Assembly: GCF_910592395.1 (NCBI RefSeq)
Contig: NC_088316.1
Coordinates: 17,424,001-17,488,000, forward strand
Direction of reading: 5' to 3'
From: Lineus longissimus
Taxonomy: Eukaryota; Nemertea; Pilidiophora; Heteronemertea; Lineidae
Length of the DNA stretch: 64,000 bases
Shown: one piece after another, positions 51,533 to 62,300 of the stretch
Numbering within the stretch: the stretch's first letter is position 1
Layout: the number at the start of each line of letters is the position of its first letter
Program-made: the position numbers and the translations under genes
The notes under the pieces: model-generated
The model's database searches: none
What the model was told of the DNA's origin: nothing
Seen by the model: only the letters and a program-made list of their open reading frames with translations

Positions 51533-51548
51533 TCCTGGCTAGATCAAA
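51492..51548 (+). other. Paired hairpins at the recombinase stop codon
   Basis: Two perfect stem-loops follow each other: 51492-51500 pairs with 51504-51512 (9 bp, 3-nt loop) and 51528-51534 pairs with 51542-51548 (7 bp, 7-nt loop). The second includes the TGA stop. They could act in RNA folding or 3'-end formation; no function is demonstrated. Confidence 0.6.
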
Positions 51549-51964
51549 AAAGAGGGGGGGGAAGCCCGATTGAAGAGTCAAACGCGCATCTTGCGCCATT
51601 TTTGATATGCCCTATCTTCAACATCCAGGCAACCCCTAGTAGACTAGAAAGGACGCAATTTCTTATTGTTGTTTAGCAATAATTCATTCTACACCCTTCA
51701 ACATGCCTTACTTGCTCTAAGCTCTGTTGCCGGAAAGAAGATGGTTTTATTACGCAATTCTAGCGCTTTCCGGAGAATGGGTCTATTACTCTCTATAATA
51801 TGATTGTAATACCGAGATCAAAATACCGGTCCTCCGGGTTCTCCCCATTTCTTTCCCCTGGCGGTCCTCCTTAGCTAATATGCCGGTGGTGCCTCCTGGA
51901 TGGAACAACAGCTCAGCCTTAGGTAAGTCCTCGTTTCCCACCTCCAATAGGTTGCTGGGATTCG
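51533..51964 (+). other. 3' non-coding part of the DIRS-like element
   Basis: About 430 bp between the recombinase stop and the ICR, with no long frame on the + strand. It starts with the right arm of a hairpin around the stop codon (51528-51534 with 51542-51548) followed by a G tract. TTCCGG-type hexamers occur near 51731 and 51768. No canonical AATAAA was noticed on the + strand. Confidence 0.6.
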
Positions 51965-52062
51965 ATGCAAAAGTGTTCCATAGGTAAGTTTGAATGACAC
52001 AAAATGCCCATTTCCTTACAAGAAATGGCCATTTTGTTAGTTCATACTTACCTATGGAACAC
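51965..52062. repeat. Internal complementary region (ICR)
   Basis: Positions 51965-52006 are the exact reverse complement of the left end (45766-45807). Positions 52005-52062 are the exact reverse complement of the right end (52265-52322). The two halves overlap by TG at 52005-52006, the complement of the CA present at both element ends. The segment therefore encodes the joined ends of a circular intermediate. In the DIRS1 replication model the ICR is the template that bridges the termini during circle formation. It lies 47 bp inside the right terminal repeat, the usual DIRS position. Confidence 0.93.
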
Positions 52063-52109
52063 GGCCCTCCCGCCGTCCCCACAAACGGGACATACTCTTT
52101 ATTAACGCT

Positions 52110-52281
52110 CAAGAGTAAAGACTAAATATGGCGGCATGAGATCGGCACGATCTCGCGGGATCGGTCAGGGCGCCGCCTGGCGGCCGAGCTGTTAACTCAG
52201 TTCTCCCTTTAGAAAATTAAAGGGATACTCTTGTGTTTGAGCCCAAATGGAGTAACATGCAAAAGTGTTCCATAGGTAAGT
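52110..52281 (-). repeat. Right inverted terminal repeat of the DIRS-like element
   Basis: Reverse complement of 45783-45954 with a single substitution at 52124. Because it is an inverted copy of the left repeat, any promoter in the left repeat is present here pointing back into the element, so an antisense transcript is possible. Antisense transcription from the right repeat is known for Dictyostelium DIRS-1; here it is only an inference. Confidence 0.95.
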
Positions 52282-52322
52282 ATGAACTAACAAAATGGCC
52301 ATTTCTTGTAAGGAAATGGGCA

Positions 52323-53612
52323 ATTTTCCACTTTCACAGGCTTTGTTGACAGTTCCATTTGCTTAGCCAATAACTTGCATGGCAATTAACCCAACGCCTG
52401 CGAAAGCCATGCAGTCCTCCTTTCCACACTGTAGTAGAAACTTCTCTTTGGGGTTAATCTAGCCATGTTGACAGTGATATAAGCCTCCTCGATCATTGCA
52501 TTCTGCGTACTCTCTGCGCTCATTCTTTCATGATCAAATGAGGGCTTTTGTTGGATTAGCTTCCATCCTCATTTGGCCGTATCAGATACCTGCCAAGGGC
52601 TGGTGGCAAATTGAAAAGATAATGCACCACGTCATTTTGTGTTGCCGCTACTCAATTTTTGTCTCTGTAATAAAAGAATGTAAGTTGGTTTAACCCTGTC
52701 CTGTTTTGCCGGATGTTTCTCACTTTGATGTTATTCTGTGTCGGAAATCACGTGAAAGTGAATGGACAAAGATTTCACATTACTGGGTCTACATATAGAA
52801 TTGCTGGTCGTATCTAATTCTGCTCAAACAACAGCTTTACTGTTCTCTTGTCATGGACAGCTACCGGTAGCTCTTAAAGGGAAACATTCTGAACACATGG
52901 GTTCTTTTATACTGTGGGTTCCCCTTTGAAGGGACAGTTCTATCAAGCTAGCTGCATGTATGTTCTAGAGTCAAGGAAAGTGGCTAGGGACAGTGATAGG
53001 CATGTTAGAAACGAGTGAATATGTAATGCTCTTCGTTCAAGCTTTTCAATGAAGGTTTATTTGTTTACTTTCTGCCAGCCTGTTCATTCTCATATTGTGC
53101 TAATCCCAGGCAAACAACAAACAAACATACTAACAATATTAGCAAGAACTGTTCAATATTTGTAACAAATGATCAAACATTCTTTTCAAATAACTACAAA
53201 TCTGATATGTTTTAACTCGATTCACCTGAAAAAATCACAGTAAAGGTATAAAACATTAATCCTTGGCATACAGTCCTACTTCCTTTCACCTGCTATGTAT
53301 GTCAATATTTCTGACAAATAAAATCCTTGCGGGGTTTTTGGGTAAATATTTCACAAATAGCTTCACGTTTGAGCAGTTGGTTTCTCCCATGATAGGCAGC
53401 AATTTGCTTTGTGTTGGTTTTCCTGGGTTGGCAGTAGCAGTTTGTTGGTTGCATATGGGGACAAAAATTATATTTGCACTGTTTGTACTTTTGGATTGTG
53501 ATCGTTTTCCGTCTCTAGCTGCTGCCCTGCCTGTTTAAAAAGGGAGGCCAGTTCAAAAAGTGTTTCCGAAGATGGAAGAAAATCCTTCCATGATTTCCTC
53601 TCTCCATAATGG
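52323..53612. other. Non-coding right flank of the DIRS-like element
   Basis: Host DNA resumes with ATTTTCCACTTTC directly after the element's terminal CA. Nothing coding was recognised. Confidence 0.6.
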
Positions 53613-54031
53613 GGTCACACTGTAGCTGCGCTACACCACGAAATATTGGTGGACCAATTGCACTTACACCACCACATTGCCGCGACAAATTGGTTCGGCA
53701 ATCCATTGCCGATACAAATTGCCGAGCGAATTTGTCCCACCAAGCTTGATGGTCCAAATTCGCCTGGCTTGTTAAAAGCTCGGCTTTGTCGTGGTGTACG
53801 CGCAAATGGATCGGCAATTAGCTAGTTAGATGGTTCGGCTCCAGGCGGCGCTTTCGAAATGGCGCTTTCTGCGCATGCAATTTATTGTTTGCGCGCCATC
53901 TGTAGCCGGATTTTATAACTAGCTGCAGCGCTGGTGTAAGCGCTAGGTGGATTTTCGATGGTGCGGCATTGGTTCCCGAACCAAGATTGGTGGTCCATTT
54001 TCAGGTGGTGTAAGTGCGGCTTGTGTCTCAG
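53613..54031. mobile_element. Second inverted-repeat element (MITE-like), about 419 bp
   Basis: The ends are diverged inverted repeats. The left side has a CACA start, then a GC.GC..TACACCAC stretch and a GGTGGACCA. The reverse complement of the right side reads ACACAAGCCGCACTTACA followed by CCACCTGAAAATGGACCACC. CACTTACACCACC also occurs directly inside the left end (about 53660). AATGG lies on both sides (53608-53612, 54032-54036) as a possible 5-bp duplication. The interior is GC-rich with repeated TTCGGCAAT-like and ATTGCCGA-like motifs in both orientations, implying internal palindromes. No frame looks coding. Exact termini are uncertain. Confidence 0.55.
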
Positions 54032-54036
54032 AATGG

Positions 54037-56054
54037 AGAAGTTTGTTTCCCTTTTGGCTAATAAAATATCTTTCCCAAGAACCCAAGTTGAGTGTATACA
54101 CAGCTTTTGCGAAGTTCTATCTGTGCTGAGCTTTCTACAAATGAAATTAGTTGAACATCAAGGAAATATAATCAAATTGTAGTGCCCTATATCCCTTTCC
54201 TGTTTGCCAACACCATCAACACTTTCACTCCTGAATCTGCTGACTTCCTGTCCGGCTACTCAGGTGACTAGAGGCAAACACCACTGTTTTAGGAATTGGG
54301 TCCTAAAAGCCAAGGATCTGTTTGATGACCCTTATGTACCAAATCACAGTCCAAACTTGGCATTAATGTCAAAAGCGGCAGCAAATATACTACAGGAAGT
54401 CCCATCTTAAATTGAACCGAGAAAATGTACAGAATATGCCGTATGTGTAGTGTTAACTTCAGTCTACTTTGGTGAAATAAGCTATACGAACAGTTTCAGA
54501 CTACCTTGGCTTAAACTATTGTTCAGTGTGTACAGCAATTGTACATGGACTTGTTTCATCCTGGCATGGAAATTGCTATGCAAACACTTTGTGTTCTTCC
54601 TACTCTGACCAACCAAGTTTCAGTGATTGTACAAAAACTAATGACACACCACCCCTTTCATTTCCAACTAATCATTTGAAGGGTTCTGAAATTTGGAAAA
54701 TGCCCATTGCCAGAGGAATTTCCCTGTGTACTTTATCTGTTCATGACTTAATCTGGATATTTGCAAAAACTGGTGGTTTGACACTTCAAAAAAGTTGACG
54801 TAAAGTTGTATTGGTTTGATCGCTGAAAAAGGGTAAGTCTAAGCTATCGACAAATCTCTAAAAAATGATTATAAGGTCCCCTAGTTTACCACATCATTCA
54901 TCTACGCATTCCCTGTAACATCAGTTTTCCCAAGCCTTCATTGTGCATCCATACAATACCACTTTTCCCAATATCCAACCAAATTTCCCCAAGGCTGACT
55001 GCTCTGAAGAATCTAAGGGCAAATGCATTTCACTTGCCAGTGCCTGAGAAAAGAAATTCAATTGTGATTTTCATTGAAATTGACTTGGCGTTCCCAGTAG
55101 GAGGTTTAAGTTTAACGAGCTCAATGAAATAAATTTACTCAATTTCGGGTTGATTGCATGTGAACTTTGTTGAATAGCATGCTAGTGAGAACATATATTC
55201 TCTTGTTTTTGCCAATTTTCATTTCAGATTATTCCATTGTGTTCAGTTTTGCTTCATGGTCATATCAAAATGAGTCTAAGCTGATAGGCGGGATTCTGGT
55301 TGACCTTTCAAGAATGATAAAATCTTGAGAATATTTTACTTCTACCTTAAACTTTCCTGCTGATTTTCATGACTAAGGGCTACTCTCGGAATACTAGAAT
55401 GTCACATCAGTCGATGTCAGTCAGTGTATCAATTATTGCAACGATCTGTCAGGTTACGGCAAAATCATAACGTGACCGTAAGATATTATTAGAAGGAAGT
55501 GCCTGGGATTCTATCCTTGGGCTGTGTTGTTATCTTTGTATAGAGAAGATGCCCGGAGCGGAGCGAGCCGAATACAGTTTTTCTTGATTCACATAGATGA
55601 TGATATAAATTTTTTCAATCAATATTATTTGGTTTGAGTTTGCCATAGAATTGGACCATAGAATAATTCTCTCTTTGAATTGAGACACAAAATTTTGATA
55701 TTCCCCACCGGTAATCCTCGCATCATCTTTGCCCATTGGCAGAGCTTCTCTTATGATGGGGATACAAGGTTCCAATATTCCACACAAGTCATTGTACCCC
55801 ATTATTGGCATTGTCCTCGAGACTATCATATGCCACACAACAAGGCTTAACTTTTATCTGATGCGGCCAGTTGTGAAAGTTGTCTGTCTTGGATAATGGT
55901 GACCACAAGCATGCAACTTGGATGCTGATTGGTGCGCTGTATCAATTGAAGCTGAAGAGGATGTCATCAAAGGGCTCAATTACTTGGGTATGATGTTTCT
56001 TCTAATCAGAAGGAATGTGGTTTTGGACCAGTGGCATCTTAATTAGGATGAGAT
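54037..56054. other. Non-coding, no gene recognised
   Basis: Several frames of 60-100 codons occur, none with a domain or convincing splice context. Confidence 0.6.
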
Positions 56055-56308
56055 GGCCTTACCCTAAGCTGGGGATGTGGTCAGTATGTTAGGGATTAAG
56101 TATGTTATCTCCTCGGGCAGCGCACTTAATCAGCATCACAATGAGGCAAGATGACAGTTACCTAAGCCATGGTATTGGTCCGTATTACTGGGATGAAGCA
56201 TGTATCATCCTAGGCAGCACAGCATCACAATGAAGCAAGGGTGACCATTCCCTAAGCTGGGGATGCGGTCAGTATGTATCAGATTAAGTATATTATCTTC
56301 GATCTTAC
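56055..56308. repeat. Tandem repeat of about 90-98 bp, 2.6 diverged copies
   Basis: The block CCTAAGC(T/C) followed by a GGT(C/A)(A/C)GTAT-like segment recurs at 56063, 56161 and 56251. In the first two copies it is followed by a GGCAGC...CAGCATCACAATGA(G/A)GCAAG block. The first and third copies are closest to each other (CCTAAGCTGGGGATG(T/C)GGTC). There is no coding signal; a related GATAAGCAAGATGACC piece lies near 56442. Confidence 0.75.
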
Positions 56309-59300
56309 TCGTGAAAGAATACGAATATCCGCGAGCATGCTCACGGCATTACCAGATAACGTACTTCCACTAATAGAAAGTAGTCGCGTGCATTAAGCCA
56401 TTGGTGTAATTTGGTGATTGTTGGTTTTCACCGGCATCCAGATAAGCAAGATGACCTTTAATGACAGGGGAACACTATCGGTAAACAGCGGCTGGTTCCA
56501 ACATCGCCAAGCGCTGTGGTAGGGTTGTTAAGTGGTTCATACACCGGAGCATTGATCTGGATCCACATTCTACCATTTATGATTATTCTGCGGTGTTTTT
56601 CAGTAATTTGATCCCTGCTCTTATTTGGTTGGATAGGAGGCCAAATAGACTGAGCAAACAGACTCAGTGAAGGAGATACACCGGTAATCTCACATCGTTG
56701 TCTTGTTTACCAATTGGGATGAACTGTAACATGTAGTACTTGTGAAGTGATATGTTTGTCGAATTCCTTCCCATGTCTCAAGAGACTAAACCAATGCCAA
56801 GGCTGACAATTGCCTTAATCAGTCAGCATAAACTTTGCCTTTAAAAGTTGCCATCAATTCAGGAGAAAAATTAATCGAACTGATGAATAAAGCTGACTCC
56901 AATAAATTGTAGAGAAATTTTTCCAGTACCTCCAACAAATTACAGATTCTGCAATTTGCCAATGAAGAAAAATTTACCACTGAAAGATTATTATTTATCA
57001 TTGTTTACCAACTTGGGAGTGTTAAAACAATCAAAATGATGGTTCCTCCACACAACTATTAGGAAGAGCCTTAACAACTCATTTTATGCCCTCTACCCGC
57101 TAAATCAGTCTGGTACTAGTCCCTGGTGCCTTGAAAGAAATCCACACAGCCAAATCCTTCAACAGAGCTGCTATTTTCACCAATATAATCTCTGGTATCT
57201 TTTGAATTGTTTTGAACTCGTTAAGGGGACCTGTCATTTTCGTTCTTAATGCCGAAGACCGTTGGGAAATTTCATTTTACTGAGAAGAAGAATTAACACT
57301 ACCACGGGGTTGGCTTACGAAAGAGATTTGCGCTTTAATGAGACTGTAACTTCCAAGGTTCTTAATGACAGAACTGAAAACCGATTTTACAAATGACAAA
57401 GATCGATGAAGAATCCAAATGCCGTTGTGACTTAGGGTATATTTCAAGACTTTTAAACCAGCGTGCTAATGGGCGTTAGTGTTAGGCGGTAATTTTGCAC
57501 AACGGTGATGGATTGCGCAGCCATATATCTCGCTGAAAAATCTTCGTGCTAATGGATTATTTGGCAAAAAGTAGCACTTAAATGTCTGACATGTTATGGT
57601 TGGAGGGGAGTTGGAGGTTGTCACAAGAATCTTCCGTGCGTAGGTTTTAAAAGGCTGGAATACAGGCTTGTTTGTGGGTTGAAGCTCATCCTTGCATCTT
57701 GTGATATCTCAGAAAAACACCCCTCCTGCGTGGTTTTGAGGAAAATTTCCCTCGCTATGTATCCTGAGTCAAGGTGATTTCCTGCTTGCTTAAACAGGAA
57801 CTTGGTTTCATCTCCGTTTCTACACAAATGGTTCACTGGCATGCACTTGCCATTGCTGTCTGGTCTGCTGACCTTCTCTACTCTTGTTACAGTCCACGAG
57901 TCAATAGAGCATTGGAAATCGTTGCTCAGATCCCCTACAGATTGAGTAGTAGGTCCTTTAACCTATAGGTCAAGTAAATACTTATCAATGAATGGGACTT
58001 ATGTCTAGCATCATGAAAGAATAAATTCCTTACATATTGAGTTTCCGCTACACCATAAAGCATTGAGCAATAAGTATCAGTTGCTTTTGCCATGAATGCC
58101 CGCCTACACTCATCTGAGAGTCCTCACCAGCCAAGCAGCACATCTTGCCACTGCTTGTTGGTGCAATAAGAGCAGTTACCAACAGATCGTATCCTGTTAG
58201 TATGCTGAATAGTGTGGCAAACATGGTTAACATGAAGCGTATCCATTCCAAATGCATTTACGTTAATGGCCTTTTGGTGTGATTTCCTTGGGAAAAAAAG
58301 GGAGTTTCTTTTCAGTTTGTGTTCGTCTAATGTCAAATGCCTTGGCTGCGGTAATTGTTTGGGAGAAGTTACGAGCGTTGTTGTTATGCGTGTGGTAATC
58401 TACACGATGCTGATGTTGGTTACTTGGTATGCTGGTAGTGGACCATATCTGTTAGAAATCGATATTTTACAAAACAGTGAAAATTGCAAGAATGCCTTTA
58501 TTGCTCTGTTTCGCTGGGAGCTTTTTCGCAGCTGTACGAGAAGAAAGTAGGAGTTAAGTCACTGAACCATAAGCGGGTGCAGCTCCCTCTTTATGTAAAT
58601 CAAGTTTATGCCATTCGACCTCTGTAATCAGGACGCCTCTCTATAAGGGAATGATTTGTCAGTCCCATGGGTGTTTGTAATAGAGATATTCTGGATTCTG
58701 CCTATCATCAAATTCTGAAAATAACAATCGTACAACGAGCAAGAATATAATATTACTAAATATAAGAAAAAGTCATAATGCAATAATGACATGATAGTAT
58801 GGGATAGATATCTGTGGTACATTTAGACAATTCTAGAAAGAAATGTTCACAATATCGATCCTGATAGATAAACATCATAACTTCGATAATGTACATGTAG
58901 CAAACATAACCGTAGCCTTCCAGATGAAAGATACAGTGGTAGGTCTATTTGTCAATTACAAAATCCATACCCTGAACATGCCGGGAGCCACATTTCTTTA
59001 TTTGATATCAGCAGACCAGGCAATAATAAAGTCAGTCTTTGAGGAATAATTCTATGTTTGTTGCTATTCTTTTGTACACAGGATACCTGTAAATATTGAA
59101 ATTTTTGTGTCCGTGTACAAAATTTCGAGTTTGCTGCAAGAATTGTTTAATCATTAGAGTTGCCATGTTTGTGAGTTTCATATATATATATTTACCTCTG
59201 ATGTATAGGTGTACTCTTTCGGTCAAATTTCATCATGTTGACATTGTCTATAGTTACTGTACAGTGGGAATGTTTTTTTTCAATTTACTTGTTGCACAGA

Positions 59301-62300
59301 CCAAAACGATGTCCATGAACAGCATAGGTCTTTAAATTTTTTGTCTCCCCATGGAGAAGTGTACTCTAGCACTGCCCCTGATCTTTCTCGAGTGAGAGAG
59401 TGATAAGAGACTTGTTCAGATCAATAATGGGTGTAACAGAGTGATTTCTGCCATTATTATCTGATTACAGGAAATATGAGACATTGATCTCGGAAATCTT
59501 AGAGGTATTCACGTTAACTCTTGTAGTGCCAATGGGACGTCGTGAGCCGTTATCCTTTTTTCTGACAAGAACTGTGGATGAAAGCTATGGTATTTGTATA
59601 GTATCACAGCCGTGAGTGTGTTACATCTCTTATACCGTGCATTTTAATAATCCTGTTGTCTCGCTGTTGGGGGGCTTCCCATGCGATCAGGTGCCGTCAT
59701 CAGATGAATAGAGAAATATCATGCTGCATAGATGATGCTGAAACTTACATATTCCTTTGTTCAATAGTTTCTGTTTACATGGTTGTTTTAGTCCTGCTTA
59801 CCCTGAAAATTTGTTGTCAATCGGTCTAAGTCGAAAGTTATGATATTTGTGCGCCATAATACCAATATGAACACAATATTAGGTTCAACTTGATGTGGAA
59901 ATCTATCATAATTCAAGCCATTAAAAGCATGACAGTGCTATATGTGCAATTATGAGATATATCATGCAGATACGTGGCTACATCTTAGCCTGATACGCAC
60001 TCCATCAAAGTGATGATTGGGAGGGAAACATTGCCTTTCTTCCTCGACAGAGGATGTTGGACTCTAGTTGTTCTAATGGAGATGTCAATCAAATGGAGCT
60101 TCATCACATGCGCGTTGAACTCTCATCCTGTGACGGGCAATTTTTTGCCATCAGTCATAATCATGAAAATAGATGTCGGGAGGTAAAGACATTCGCTGCC
60201 AGATTGGCACGGTAATAGGAAAATTGTGGAGGGTGACGACATGCTTGGCTCTAATAAAGTGACACGGCGAATGGACGAAGTGAAGGCTGTACTGGGATTT
60301 GCTGGCTTTTCTTCGTTCTGCTATCGTTTACAAAGATACAGACAAAAAAGACAACATTGTGGTTCTGATTGTGATGCATTCTTGCATGCAAGACAAACAC
60401 ATCCACAACGCATGCTTTACAAGCTGCTTCATTGCAGAAGGTAAGAGTGGCTTTCTTGAATTCAGTTTGCCTTTATCTGAAACATAACTGAGGCAACTGA
60501 TCTGTTCTTTGATTGATACTGCTCACCATCAATTGAAACTACTTGTAAGGAGTTCATGATAGTAAGAAGACAATTACACTCTTGTCTATTGTTTGGATGC
60601 TACGCCCCTCTTGCTTGATCGACTTACTGAGCATACTAATACTCTACGAGCGGGAATTGATTGAGGAGTTAGTACCTGATGTCCGCAAAATGTGAAATCT
60701 GATCTAGGGAAGGTCAACGTTATGGAGACTCGATGAATTAACTAGCTCATCCAATCTCCTTCAGCCATTGGACGTAAAAATGGAGAAAATATTGGCAGCA
60801 GATTGGACGGTTTGTACTTCTTTTTATGCAATGTTCTTTACAATAGTGCGAGAAGTTCAAAGAAAGGTACAGCGAATGGAGAAAAATGTGCCTGGCGGAG
60901 ATGGAAGAAAGACCATTGTAATCAGTTGGTATTAGATCTTGTGTAACAGAGGATTAATGAAAGATAGCGAATGTAAGATGCTAGCTATTGTGTTTGACGA
61001 ACAGTTGAGTAGTGGGGTGGAAAATAAGACGTAAATGAGGAGATGGTGATTCCGGTCTTCTCATGATGATATGCCGGTGTCGGTAGTAATGTCAGAGGCA
61101 TTGTCGCTGCGTTACTTGTGACTTAGGATCTAAGTAAGGCGTCTGTTGGCAGTTATGATTATTCTATGAATCTGAAACCATCTTGATAGAACACCAAGTC
61201 TCTTAATTTCTGTTCTAAAGGGCTCAAAGAGAACGTTTGCCATCGAATTTAAACTTAGCGGTCATTGGTTGTGAGACAAGGACAGCTGTGAGCAAAGGCC
61301 TTTTAGATTCCACCTTCCTCTTCCTCTTTATGCTGTTGACTTATGCTAAGCTCTCACACTTTCCAGTGCTAAAGGGAAAGTCCTCCAAATTACTATGCAG
61401 GTGATGTTTTCATTCTCTATACAAATGACCCTTCCCACCCCTGCAGCCTGTGTCTTTGTAAAGGATGAATACTCCCGAAATTAATATAGTCTTGTGAGGG
61501 TAATAACCTGGGTCACAAGTTCGAAACATTACCTCAGTCAATGAGATCACCACACATGTGATGAAATTCAACATTAAAAATAAATTTTGTATTGATCAAT
61601 AATAATATGCTTCTGATGCTGGGATCAGATGTGCTAGTTTCTATCTAAGTGGGTGTGTCTGAATCCGATATCACTGCAAAGAAAAATGGACTAAGCATTT
61701 TGATGTTCTGGTGACTAGAAAGAACTACTGTCTTCCTCATGCCTCTTCTACAGCTCTCATCACAGTTGGGTGCAAATCTGGGTTTCTTTCCCTCCCGTTC
61801 CTGTGACCCTTTCCCTAACTCAAACTTGATGTATCATCTGTCTGTACCCAAACCCATTTATAGACATAATGATGACTCAACTCATTACATTTAATTTCTC
61901 TTTCTGAGAGGGTTAATGGGAAAGGCAGATTGCAACACGATAGCCCATTCATACCAGACCATTTAACTTTTTTTTGCGAATCTGTTACGTTTTTGTTCAT
62001 GTCTTGAGAAAGCTGGTATAGTGTGCCCAGTAAGTGCAGCAATAGAGAAAATACGAGGAAACGTCCAGGTGATTTTGAATGAATAATAGATAACATGCTA
62101 AAATATCACAATACCCGGGAGACTAATGATAAAAATCCTTCTTGGCACTAGAAATGGGAACATTTTAACAATGACCGTAACTCAGCCCGAAACTTTGTCT
62201 CGTTAACCCAATATGGATTTGGTAGTAAGTCGATGTTGAAAATCATTCTCAGCGTCAGCAAAAATATATAAGGGAGCTTGCCTTAATGTGCCGGTATATA

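Larger units (their letters stand above)
45766..52322 (+). mobile_element. Complete DIRS-like tyrosine-recombinase retrotransposon
   Basis: The element is defined by inverted terminal repeats, an internal complementary region just inside the right repeat, and three + strand frames in the order gag-like, RT/RNase H/methyltransferase-like, tyrosine recombinase. That architecture is diagnostic of the DIRS1 group and rules out LTR retrotransposons, which have direct repeats and a DDE integrase. The termini were set from where the internal complementary region stops matching each end: both ends carry a shared CA (45766-45767 and 52321-52322). No target-site duplication longer than this is seen, as expected for recombinase-mediated insertion. 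The element is clearly more GC-rich than the host DNA. All three frames are open and the terminal repeats differ at 1 of 172 positions, so insertion is recent. I cannot tell from one copy whether it still moves. Confidence 0.95.

Noticed and set aside
45783-52281. LTR retrotransposon or endogenous retrovirus
   Set aside because: The terminal repeats are inverted, not direct. There is no protease or DDE integrase, and a tyrosine recombinase is present.
60226-60487. Possible exon ending at AAG|GTAAGAG near 60439
   Set aside because: The donor match is good, but neither open translation resembles a known family and no convincing acceptor was found.
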